Origin: Belliella calami
GTDB taxonomy: Bacteria > Bacteroidota > Bacteroidia > Cytophagales > Cyclobacteriaceae
Length of the DNA stretch: 64,000 nucleotides
Reading direction: 5' to 3'
Assembly: GCF_022549695.1 (NCBI RefSeq)
Contig: NZ_JAKZGS010000014.1
Span: 53,083-117,082 of the forward strand
Position 1 is the first letter of the stretch. Each line of letters starts with the position of its first letter. Below the pieces are notes generated by a model. That model made no database searches. It was not told the origin of the DNA and worked only from the letters and a program-made list of their open reading frames with translations. Made by a program: the position numbers and the translations under genes. Shown piece after piece: positions 24,162 to 31,399 of the stretch.

Positions 24162-25787
24162 ATGAAGAAAATATTCATATTACCTCTTTTTGCATTGCTG
24201 ATCAGTTTTTCATCTCTTGCACAGGAAAAATCCAAACCCAAACTAGTGGTTGGGATTGTGGTTGATCAGATGAGGCAGGAATATTTCTATAAATTTCAAG
24301 ACAGGTATACTGAAGGGGGATTCAAGAGATTGATGAATGAGGGTTTTATGATGAAAAATGCCCATTACAATTATATTCCTACATACACAGGACCTGGACA
24401 TGCGTCTGTTTACACAGGGACCACACCAGCTACTCATGGCGTAATTGCAAATAATTGGTATGTAAGAAGTCTTGGGAGAAGTATTTATTGTGCAGAGGAC
24501 AGCACTGTCACTGCCATTGGCGGCTCAGAGGGCAACGGACAGATTTCTCCGAGAAATATGCTTTCCACGACAATTTCTGATGAATTGAGATTTTCGACAA
24601 ATAAGCGCTCCAAAGTAGTTGGCATAGCAATAAAGGATAGAGGAGCTTCACTTCCTGCGGGACATTTGGGTGATGCTTATTGGTTTGATAGCAAAACTGG
24701 CAATTTTATGACTTCAACATATTATTATAATGAATTGCCTGCTTGGGTGAAGTCATTCAATGATAAAAAATTGGCCGAAAAGTATCTTTCTGGGAAATGG
24801 GAGACTTTGTTTCCGATAGAGACATACAAGCAAAGTATCGCTGATGACAATGAATTTGAAGGGCCATTTATCGGTAAGGAAAATACAGCCTTTCCTTATG
24901 ATTTGAAATCATTGATGGAGGATAATGGAGAATATGGTTTGATTTCTACTACACCTTATGGCAATTCACTAACATTGGATTTGGCTTATGCTGCATTGGA
25001 GGGAGAGAAATTAGGAAAAAATGGAGAAACAGACTTACTGGCAATGAGCTTTTCTTCTCCGGATTATATTGGACATAGATTTGGGCCTTCCTCGGTTGAG
25101 CTAGAGGATAATTATCTAAGGTTGGATAGGGAGTTGGAAAAGTTTTTCGAGTACTTGGACAAAGAATATGGAAAAGGTGAGTACTTGGTTTTTTTGACAG
25201 CAGATCATGCTGTGGCAGACATTGTTGATTATATGAAAAGTGAAAATGTTCCAACTGGAAATTTCAACAATAGGTTTGTATTGACACAAATGAGAGGATT
25301 CACTTCAGAGAAATTCGGTGAAGGAAACTGGATCTCTAATTTCTCAAATGAGCAGGTTTTTATCAATCATGACTTGGCTAAGGAAAAAGGAGTAGATGTT
25401 GAAGAAATCCAAAGAGCCTTGGCTGATTTTCTTTTAGGGTTTGAAGGCATCAAGGAAGTTTATACCGCCACTGATATGAAGAAACTGGAATATACCCAAG
25501 GTAAGAAGTCACTTCTTCAGATGGGCTTCAACCACAAAGCTTCAGGGGATTTGTTGCTGATCTTGGAGCCAGCTTGGCTAAGCAGTTCGTACAAAGGTAC
25601 TACCCATGGGACTGGCTATACTTATGACACCCATGTTCCAGTAGTTTTTATGGGTTGGAATATCAAGCCAGGAAGCAGTTCAAGATATGCCACAGTCACA
25701 GATATTGCTCCGACCTTATCAATGATGCTTGGGATTCGCCTTCCCAATGGCGCTACAGGTCAGCCTATTTTGGAGATTTTGGAATAA
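24162..25787 (+). CDS. PafA-like alkaline phosphatase
   Basis: A 541-residue exported phosphomonoesterase of the alkaline phosphatase superfamily. The signal peptide ends near SFSSLAQ (residue 21). The nucleophile threonine is best placed at Thr76 in TYTGPGHASVYTG, and Lys158 with Arg160 (AIKDRGAS) match the Lys/Arg pair of Elizabethkingia PafA, the phosphate-irrepressible phosphatase, rather than the diesterase NPP branch. Further metal-binding motifs are SFSSPDYIGHRFGPSS and LTADHAV, with a final His in THGTGYTYDTHVPV. It has a strong consensus promoter. The periplasmic role is phosphate release from monoesters. It is divergent from the BlaI gene. Confidence 0.92.
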   Translation: MKKIFILPLFALLISFSSLAQEKSKPKLVVGIVVDQMRQEYFYKFQDRYTEGGFKRLMNEGFMMKNAHYNYIPTYTGPGHASVYTGTTPATHGVIANNWYVRSLGRSIYCAEDSTVTAIGGSEGNGQISPRNMLSTTISDELRFSTNKRSKVVGIAIKDRGASLPAGHLGDAYWFDSKTGNFMTSTYYYNELPAWVKSFNDKKLAEKYLSGKWETLFPIETYKQSIADDNEFEGPFIGKENTAFPYDLKSLMEDNGEYGLISTTPYGNSLTLDLAYAALEGEKLGKNGETDLLAMSFSSPDYIGHRFGPSSVELEDNYLRLDRELEKFFEYLDKEYGKGEYLVFLTADHAVADIVDYMKSENVPTGNFNNRFVLTQMRGFTSEKFGEGNWISNFSNEQVFINHDLAKEKGVDVEEIQRALADFLLGFEGIKEVYTATDMKKLEYTQGKKSLLQMGFNHKASGDLLLILEPAWLSSSYKGTTHGTGYTYDTHVPVVFMGWNIKPGSSSRYATVTDIAPTLSMMLGIRLPNGATGQPILEILE

Positions 25788-25884
25788 GAAAGTTAGTTAT
25801 TGGTTGATTGAGTTAATTGGGGAATAAGGGAGAGAAGAAAAGGGAGATTTGAGACAAGAGATTTTAGATTTGAGACACATATGT

Positions 25885-26095
25885 CAACCCCGAATGGGGT
25901 TAAACTTTAAATACTTGTCCGCCGTGGCGGAACCCTGGGTTGCAATCCGCGGAATAAAGTCGATGATTGAAGTGGTTTTAACAACCCTGAAGGGGTTGAA
26001 CTTTAAATAACCCCGGGTCGCAACCCGGGGAATAAAGATGATCCAGGAGACAACAACCCCGAAGTGCCTGTCCCGATAATTTCGGGAGGTTGAAC
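25885..26095 (+). repeat. Multi-hairpin CAACCCC-type repeat element, three partial copies
   Basis: Tandem degenerate copies of a unit near 70-100 bp: a hairpin CAACCCCGAATGGGGTT, an ACTTTAAATA spacer, then a hairpin around the phrase CCCTGGGTTGCAATCC. The second copy has CAACCCTGAAGGGGTTG (25982-25998) and CCCCGGGT/ACCCGGGG (26011-26030, 8-bp stem). The third copy (from 26053) has its loop interrupted by a small hairpin, TCCCGA/TTCGGGA, before the closing GGTTG. A related element lies in reverse orientation at 14453-14555. Confidence 0.82.
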
Positions 26096-26150
26096 TCCTC
26101 TAATTAAATCAAAAAAGTGTTAACTATTTTCAATATTTACCAAATAAAAA

Positions 26151-26184
26151 AACCTTTGAAAGAGCAGAAGCTCTTTCAAAGGTT
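26151..26184. terminator. Strong bidirectional rho-independent terminator
   Basis: AACCTTTGAAAGAG (26151-26164) and CTCTTTCAAAGGTT (26171-26184) form a perfect 14-bp stem with a 6-base loop, flanked by A and T runs. It separates the convergent phosphatase and homogentisate dioxygenase genes. Confidence 0.92.
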
Positions 26185-26227
26185 TTTTACTTTTTATATA
26201 ACTCTACTTTATAATCCATTCCAATAA

Positions 26228-27391
26228 TTACTCCGTCCAACTCATAGGGTAATTCGGATCAACAAATTCCAAGCCTTGTGTAGTGACATACATTGAGTTG
26301 AATGTATCCAGCATCACAGCGAGTTCTTCAGTGGCTTTTGCTCCAATCGATTTTTCAACTGTCCCAGGGTGTGGTCCATGTGGTAAACCACCCATGTGCA
26401 AAGTAAATGAACCTCTGTCGATTCCTTTTCTACTCATAAATTCACCTTCTGCATAATACAAGATCTCGTCGGAATCAATATTACTATGGTTGTATGGTGC
26501 AGGGATTGACAACGGATGGTAATCAAATAATCTTGGAACAAATGAACAAATCACAAATCCCCAAGCTTGAAAAGTCTGATGCACCGGTGGCGGCTGATGG
26601 ATTCGACCAGTAATCGGTTCGAAGTCGTGGATCGAAAGCGCATAAGGGTATAGATAGCCATCCCAACCAACAATGTCCAATGGACTATGGCCGTAAGTGT
26701 ATGGATGGAGCATCCCTTGCTTTTTTATTTGGACTAGGTATTCGCCTTTTTCACTTTCTGTGTACATTTCATGAGGAGGACGAATATCCCTTTCACAATA
26801 TGGAGAATGTTCTAAAAGCTGCCCTACTTCATTTCTATATCTTTTGACTGTCTCGATCGGACCTTTGGATTCTATGACCAAAAGCCTGAGTGGACCTTCT
26901 TCATTAAATTCAAATCTATAAATAGTAGTTCTCGGAATCACAATGTAGTCACCTTGCCTTACTTCCAGTTTCCCAAATTGGGAATACATCACACCTTCTC
27001 CATCGTGGATGTAAAGCAACTCATCTCCATCAGCATTTTTGAAAAAGTAATCCATCTTTCTTTGTTCTGGAGAACAAATGCCCATCATCACATCATTGTT
27101 CATCATCAGCATTTTTCGCGCACTGAGGTAATCTTTCCCTGTTGTGCCTACTCCAGCTGTCTTGAGATGTGTTTGTTTCAGCCCATGTTCTTTGGCGATT
27201 TCCCAGTCAAAAGGGGTGGGTTTGCCGATTTTTTGAACATTGTTGGGATTATGGATATGATATAAGTTAGAATATATACCAGAAAACCCTTTTGAGCTCA
27301 CCAATTCTTCTTTATAAAGACTACCATCAGGTTGCCTGAATTGGGTATGTCTCTTCGGAGGGGTATTTCCAAGTCTGTGATAATATGCCAT
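26228..27391 (-). CDS. hmgA: Homogentisate 1,2-dioxygenase
   Basis: A 387-residue non-haem iron dioxygenase that opens the ring of homogentisate in tyrosine and phenylalanine breakdown. The N-terminal cupin domain includes GDYIVIPRTTIYRFEF, and the C-terminal active-site region carries the expected His and Glu residues in the segments HQPPPVHQTFQ, NHSNIDSDEILYYAEG and LHMGGLPHGPHPG. It begins at ATG 27391. It stands alone: hydroxyphenylpyruvate dioxygenase and fumarylacetoacetase, usual neighbours, are not in this window. A candidate -7 box lies 26 bases upstream. Cytoplasmic. Confidence 0.93.
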   Translation of the reverse strand: MAYYHRLGNTPPKRHTQFRQPDGSLYKEELVSSKGFSGIYSNLYHIHNPNNVQKIGKPTPFDWEIAKEHGLKQTHLKTAGVGTTGKDYLSARKMLMMNNDVMMGICSPEQRKMDYFFKNADGDELLYIHDGEGVMYSQFGKLEVRQGDYIVIPRTTIYRFEFNEEGPLRLLVIESKGPIETVKRYRNEVGQLLEHSPYCERDIRPPHEMYTESEKGEYLVQIKKQGMLHPYTYGHSPLDIVGWDGYLYPYALSIHDFEPITGRIHQPPPVHQTFQAWGFVICSFVPRLFDYHPLSIPAPYNHSNIDSDEILYYAEGEFMSRKGIDRGSFTLHMGGLPHGPHPGTVEKSIGAKATEELAVMLDTFNSMYVTTQGLEFVDPNYPMSWTE

Positions 27392-27692
27392 TTACTTTTG
27401 GGTTTATATTTATATTCAAATTTAAGGAATTATGTTGACCTGCTGTCAAGGATAGGAGGAAATTTCAATCGCATCAGGTTTTTCGTGGGAGATTGTAAGG
27501 ACTTGAGCATAGGGAAAAGTATGGTTGAAAAATTTCATAAATGTTTAAAAAAAGCAGAACTATAAGGTTTGGTAGTTTATGAGTTACGAAAATCTTCAAT
27601 TCATCAGGTGTTTTTTGTCATTTGCGGTTTAGTTGTTGAGAATTAAGCAAATCATATTAGAAAATATTAACTTTGTAAAAAAAGATCAAGTT
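27392..27692. other. Divergent promoter region without a gene
   Basis: About 300 bases between the homogentisate dioxygenase and toxin-antitoxin genes. It contains the minus-strand promoter box and, close to the antitoxin ATG, a TAACTTTG box at 27668-27675 that may serve the module. No open frame is convincing. Confidence 0.5.
27417..27424 (-). promoter_or_regulatory. Candidate -7 box for homogentisate dioxygenase
   Basis: TAAATTTG on the minus strand matches TAnnTTTG, 25-32 bases before the ATG. The nearest upstream TTG is about 22 bases from it, slightly long, so support is moderate. Confidence 0.45.
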
Positions 27693-27911
27693 ATGGATAT
27701 CCAAACTGAAAAATATGCTCTTATAGAATACATTACAAAAATCACTGATGTTAAGCTGATTAAAAAGCTAAAGGATTTTGTAAAAGCAAGTGAAAAAGAT
27801 TTTTGGAATGAACTTACGGATGCTCAAAGAAAAGAAATTCTTCAGGGGATGGATGAGTTGGATAGGGGTGAAAAAATTGATTACGAACAATTTATGTCGA
27901 AGTATAGGTAA
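27693..27911 (+). CDS. Antitoxin of a ParE-type toxin-antitoxin module
   Basis: A 72-residue protein whose start at ATG 27693 is chosen over a TTG 60 bases upstream. The C-terminal half (FWNELTDAQRKEILQGMDEL...) is a pattern common in antitoxin partners of ParE/RelE toxins; the N-terminal part is charged and helical and likely forms the DNA-binding end. The following toxin gene starts with ATG overlapping this stop by one base. In such modules the antitoxin neutralises the toxin and represses the operon. No operator palindrome was identified. Confidence 0.78.
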   Translation: MDIQTEKYALIEYITKITDVKLIKKLKDFVKASEKDFWNELTDAQRKEILQGMDELDRGEKIDYEQFMSKYR

Positions 27912-28213
27912 TGAAGAGGAAAGTTGTTTTTTCATCAAGGGCGAAGACAAGACTTTCTGATTTGCTTGATTACCTCGAATTCAAATGGTCAAGTAAAGTA
28001 AAACAAGATTTTATCAATAAGTTAGATCATAGTGTAAACCGAATTGTTGATTTCCCGAATAGTTGTCCAGAGTCTAAGGAAATTAAAGGTCTTTTCAAAT
28101 GTGTTGTTACAAAACAAACAAGTATTTATTATCGCATAAATGAAGATGAAATAGAAATAATTATGCTGTTTGATAATCGGGAAAATCCTAATAAAATCCA
28201 TAGGATTCAGTAG
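27911..28213 (+). CDS. Type II toxin, RelE/ParE family
   Basis: A 100-residue protein of the RelE/ParE fold. It opens with RKVVFSSRAKTRLSDLLDYLEFKW, which matches the helical N-terminal hairpin of ParE toxins, and the C-terminal strands are TSIYYRINEDEIEIIMLFDNRENP, with the typical NP-x-K end. ParE toxins poison gyrase and RelE toxins cut mRNA on the ribosome; the sequence does not decide between these. The start overlaps the antitoxin stop, as is usual. No other toxin-antitoxin genes are adjacent. Confidence 0.88.
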   Translation: MKRKVVFSSRAKTRLSDLLDYLEFKWSSKVKQDFINKLDHSVNRIVDFPNSCPESKEIKGLFKCVVTKQTSIYYRINEDEIEIIMLFDNRENPNKIHRIQ

Positions 28214-28249
28214 TTATACTAGAATTTTTTTAACCGACTTCTATGGGAA

Positions 28250-28295
28250 AAAAGTAATCCCCTCTACAAATTTTATTGAGTGGAGGGGATTGACT
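28250..28295 (-). terminator. Rho-independent terminator after the GPP34 gene
   Basis: AATCCCCTC (28256-28264) pairs with GAGGGGATT (28283-28291), extended to about 12 bp with one G-U pair. On the minus strand the stem is followed by AC and six T residues, so it fits the GPP34 gene ending at 28321. Confidence 0.75.
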
Positions 28296-28320
28296 TGTCA
28301 TTTCTTCTCAAGCTTCTTAT

Positions 28321-28995
28321 TTACCTTGCACTGGCTGATGTCGCAGCGCTAATGGCAATGATCGTTAGGATTGCGGCTTGAATCTCTTTGATTGCTAGCT
28401 CGACGGTGTCTTTGATGGGGTTTTCTCTGACGATTTCCTGAATTCGTTTTTTGATAGCCCTCTTGTTTTGGCTGTCTGATGTCAATAATTTGTGCATTTG
28501 ACTTGCATCTATCAGTCCCAACAAAGCTACTTGTTCAGTGTTTTGGGAATCCGGACTCCTGATAAATTCCTTCAAAGAGATATGTAACTCATTTCTAAGT
28601 TGTTTGTCCAAAACAAAAACTCTTTTATATGGGATAATTCCCAAAAATGCTTTTTCATGTGTTCTCACCACTCTTTTTGATTCCATATCTTTCAATATTG
28701 ACCATCTGAATTTGCCGCTTTTTCTACCCAACTTCTGAACCCAATATTTTAGTGTTCTAGGTTTCTTTGACTCTTGGATCAAATTTATCACTCCGAGTAA
28801 TACAGGACTGTCAATTTTATCAATATCATTTAAATAGACATTGCCATCAACTAACTTGAGGTGCTCTTTGATGGAAAGCTCCAACAAGATAGCACCTGTC
28901 AAACTGTAGTTTAGGTGTAAATCAGGTGAAATAAATTTTCCATTCTGAGGATGAATGGCCAACAAAAGCAGTTTTTCTGAAAGGGATAATTCCAT
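28321..28995 (-). CDS. GPP34 (GOLPH3-like) family protein
   Basis: A 224-residue protein that matches the bacterial GPP34 family, related to eukaryotic GOLPH3, a phosphoinositide-binding Golgi protein. The N-terminal block ELSLSEKLLLLAIHPQNGKF and the middle segment GAILLELSIKEHLKLVDGNVYL are typical, followed by predicted helices through about residue 190. The C-terminal 35 residues are hydrophobic (AAILTIIAISAATSA) and could associate with a membrane. Function in bacteria is not established. The gene is alone between a terminator and an AT-rich gap. Confidence 0.82.
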   Translation of the reverse strand: MELSLSEKLLLLAIHPQNGKFISPDLHLNYSLTGAILLELSIKEHLKLVDGNVYLNDIDKIDSPVLLGVINLIQESKKPRTLKYWVQKLGRKSGKFRWSILKDMESKRVVRTHEKAFLGIIPYKRVFVLDKQLRNELHISLKEFIRSPDSQNTEQVALLGLIDASQMHKLLTSDSQNKRAIKKRIQEIVRENPIKDTVELAIKEIQAAILTIIAISAATSASAR

Positions 28996-29331
28996 ATGGT
29001 GAGTTTTGATTGATTAAAAGTACATTGTCTTTACTTAAAAAGTGGAAAAAAAGTTTGGTTTCAGGTCAATATGTTTATCCGCAATGATACCATCAGGTGA
29101 ATTTACCAATAAAATCATACGGAAAATTTTTATTTACGCCACATCGCACAAGGGTTATTGGTTGATTAGTTATCAGTGCATCAATTGATTTAGAATATAT
29201 CATTTTAGTTTGGCTACTGGTAAGAAAGCGGATTTACATATTAGACAACCATATGGTTACAAAAAAAGCGGCTTTGAGCCGCTTTTAGGTATTATTCAAA
29301 ATCAATTGGTTTTTAGCAATTGAAATATTAA
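28996..29331. other. Intergenic region, AT-rich with a terminator and repeat fragment
   Basis: About 335 bases without a recognised gene. It contains GTTATTGGTTGATT at 29154-29167, an exact copy of 25796-25809, and the CsbD terminator at 29261-29290. Nothing else was seen. Confidence 0.65.
29261..29290 (-). terminator. Rho-independent terminator after the CsbD gene
   Basis: AAAAGCGGCT (29264-29273) and AGCCGCTTTT (29277-29286) give a 10-bp stem with a 3-base loop; on the minus strand a T run follows. It lies about 45 bases past the CsbD stop. Confidence 0.85.
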
Positions 29332-29520
29332 TTAATCTTCAAAAAGGTATTTGCTCAATTTTTCTTTGGCAGCACCTGTTTTTTTCTGGAGTTTGCCCAG
29401 AAGTTGATCTTCTTGACCTTCAGCATAAGCTAAATCATCATCTGTCAGCTCTCCATACTTCTCTTTCAACTTACCCTTCATTTCGTTCCAGTTTCCTTTC
29501 AATTTCATTTTAGTAGACAT
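29332..29520 (-). CDS. CsbD family stress-response protein
   Basis: A 62-residue hydrophilic protein with the complete CsbD signature: MKLKGNWNEMKGKLKEKYGE, LTDDDLAYAEG and QEDQLLGKLQKKTGAAKE. CsbD-like proteins are abundant in general stress or high osmolarity, but the mechanism is not known. It has its own terminator and is a single-gene unit. No operator was found. Confidence 0.93.
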   Translation of the reverse strand: MSTKMKLKGNWNEMKGKLKEKYGELTDDDLAYAEGQEDQLLGKLQKKTGAAKEKLSKYLFED

Positions 29521-29641
29521 AACAATAATTGGTTTTAGTTTAAAATGTATTATGTGGGTAATAGTGCAAGTACTGTTCCGAAATATTGGTTATAGTAAAA
29601 TAATTGTGGTTAAAGTATGAATTTTATTAGTGGATTAACTT

Positions 29642-30754
29642 TTAATTTAGATTTAGTAAATAGTATTCCAAGAGATCTTCATTGGTTTGGTTTTTTGATT
29701 TAACAAAAATACTGTTGCCAATCGGTATATAATACATGGTAATGTTGGGATTTAACAACGAGATGTTTATTTCCTCTAATTTCGTTAGATTATCATTAAA
29801 AACCTCTAAATAAATTTGACCTTGGCCCTCAATTATGTTGTCTCTTACAAATCTGAAAAAGATATTTTTCTCTAATTTCATCAAGGGACCAAATAAGATG
29901 TCATCTTGCCAATCACCTGATCTTTTGGTGTATTCTATAAAAGTCGTGTTTGTGAAGTTTTGGTTCGGTTTTTCTTTTTCAGATTTGAAAAAATCAGATT
30001 TTGGGGAAATGTTTTTAGTCTGCTGTTCTTTCAAACTGTAAACTTGGAGTTGGTTTGAAAATGGGTATGAGATCAATAACCTATCTTCATCTAAAAGAAT
30101 GTTTGGGGTATATGGGTTTTCGATGTTATAATTGTTTTCATTAAAAAAAAGAACATGATCGTGTAGAATTTTGGGAATCTGAATATTAAGAAGTTGTAAT
30201 TTGTTTTCAGAGAGATTCAACATTACAGGTTGTATTTTTCTTGAAGTTAGATCTTTGAGGAAAAAATATAGAAAGTTATTTTTTGTATCCAAAAGATCAA
30301 AGTTTTTGTTCTGTAGATTCACATTACAGATTGCAACCATCCCTTCAAAAAAGTCAGGTTTTATGTTATTGAGTTTGATTTTATTTACCAATCCATCTTT
30401 TTTCGTATAAACAGTATGGTGATCTATGAATAGAAAGTCTCCTTTGTTGCGAGTGAAATAGTTGATTGATTCTACTCCATTCGGACCTTCTGTTGGAATA
30501 TTGCTTCCTGAAATAGAATGTCCTCCATTTGGATTTACAAAAATGGTATCTATAGATCTTGTGAAGGTATTCAAGACCAGAAATGATTTATCATCCAATT
30601 TAGAACTTGTAAAATTCCAAAGTGAAGAAAGTCCAGCATTTGAAAGGTCAATTTGTTTGGCTTCACTTATTGATATGTTTAGAATATCTTTTGTTGGATG
30701 TTCTTTAGAGCATGCGAAAAATAATAGGGAAATAAGGTAAAACTTTTGTTTCAT
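29642..30754 (-). CDS. Propeller-like lipoprotein, possibly DUF4221-related
   Basis: A 370-residue protein with a very short lipoprotein signal (lipobox FFAC, Cys15). The mature part is strand-rich with blade-like repeats (SFLVLNTFTRSIDTIFV, GDFLFIDHHTVYT, FLYFFLKDL). The phrase IPTEGPNGVESINYF resembles the GPxG loop in the DUF4221-like protein at 11965-13080 (KEGPDGIGSFF), so a distant relationship is likely. It is preceded on the same strand by a 67-residue Cys-containing secreted peptide gene, 150 bases upstream. No function is assigned. Confidence 0.65.
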   Translation of the reverse strand: MKQKFYLISLLFFACSKEHPTKDILNISISEAKQIDLSNAGLSSLWNFTSSKLDDKSFLVLNTFTRSIDTIFVNPNGGHSISGSNIPTEGPNGVESINYFTRNKGDFLFIDHHTVYTKKDGLVNKIKLNNIKPDFFEGMVAICNVNLQNKNFDLLDTKNNFLYFFLKDLTSRKIQPVMLNLSENKLQLLNIQIPKILHDHVLFFNENNYNIENPYTPNILLDEDRLLISYPFSNQLQVYSLKEQQTKNISPKSDFFKSEKEKPNQNFTNTTFIEYTKRSGDWQDDILFGPLMKLEKNIFFRFVRDNIIEGQGQIYLEVFNDNLTKLEEINISLLNPNITMYYIPIGNSIFVKSKNQTNEDLLEYYLLNLN

Positions 30755-30826
30755 ATTTTTAATATTGGTTCATTAAGACTTTTTGTAATAAAATATCAAT
30801 CAATGTTTTTCTTTAAAATCAAATGA

Positions 30827-30893
30827 AACCTGACAGGTTTCTTGACAAGAATATTTTCAAAATACATTCCCTATTGTTAGATCCTGTCAGGTT
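30827..30893. repeat. AACCTGACAGGTT palindrome pair
   Basis: AACCTGACAGGTT at 30827-30839 is itself palindromic around its central A. An inverted copy CCTGTCAGGTT ends at 30893, so an 11-bp inverted repeat is separated by 45 bases. Similar elements are dispersed in Bacteroidota genomes. It lies between the propeller-like lipoprotein and the small peptide genes. Confidence 0.65.
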
Positions 30894-30904
30894 AGGATAT
30901 AATA

Positions 30905-31108
30905 TTATCCTTTATCAACTTCGTAAATATGATCATTGTCACAAACATCGATTATTGTAATATGACTTCCACTGCTACAGTTTTCATCCATATCCATAAC
31001 CATATTTTGAATGTCTTGACCACCACAAGCATAATAAGTTCCTGAACAAGGAAAGGCTAGTGTGCTAGTACCAATTAAAATTGCAAATAATAATGAAGCT
31101 TTTCTCAT
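30905..31108 (-). CDS. Small secreted Cys-containing peptide, 67 aa
   Basis: A 67-residue precursor with a signal peptide ending near TSTLAFP. The mature peptide of about 47 residues has four cysteines (PCSG, YACGG, ENCSS, DVCDN) that could form two disulfides. It is acidic and has no recognised family, although its size, export signal and position next to a propeller-like lipoprotein recall the NVEALA-type peptides found beside such proteins in Bacteroidota; the NVEALA motif itself is absent. Downstream at 30827-30893 lies the palindrome pair, then the lipoprotein gene. Coding status is likely but not certain. Confidence 0.6.
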   Translation of the reverse strand: MRKASLLFAILIGTSTLAFPCSGTYYACGGQDIQNMVMDMDENCSSGSHITIIDVCDNDHIYEVDKG

Positions 31109-31399
31109 TTTGTAAATAAATTGTGCCCCAAGAAAAACTTGGAGCAGGTTAGAAATAGGTAAATGAAAAACTATTTACTCGGCCGATGAATAAATTTTCA
31201 AACTAAATATACCCCCCCTCAATTATATTTGCAAGTTTAGTTTCAGGTTCTTTGAAAGACCCGGAGTAAGTGTCTGATTTTCAATGGAAAAAAAATAAGC
31301 TTATATAAAAAGATGCCTTATGTTGTTTTTATTTATTTCCCTTCCCCAAAAGCGCAAAATTTAATACCTTTAAATTTTCATTTTTATCTATCGTAATTT

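Larger units (their letters stand above)
25788..26227. other. Intergenic region made almost wholly of repeats
   Basis: After the phosphatase stop it has GTTATTGGTTGATT (25796-25809, repeated at 29154-29167), GATTTGAGACA-type phrases (25847-25877), the multi-hairpin element (25885-26095) and a strong terminator (26151-26184). No gene was found. Confidence 0.75.

Noticed and set aside
27633..27692. TTG start giving a 92-residue antitoxin
   Set aside because: A TAACTTTG -7 box and the ATG at 27693 favour the shorter protein.
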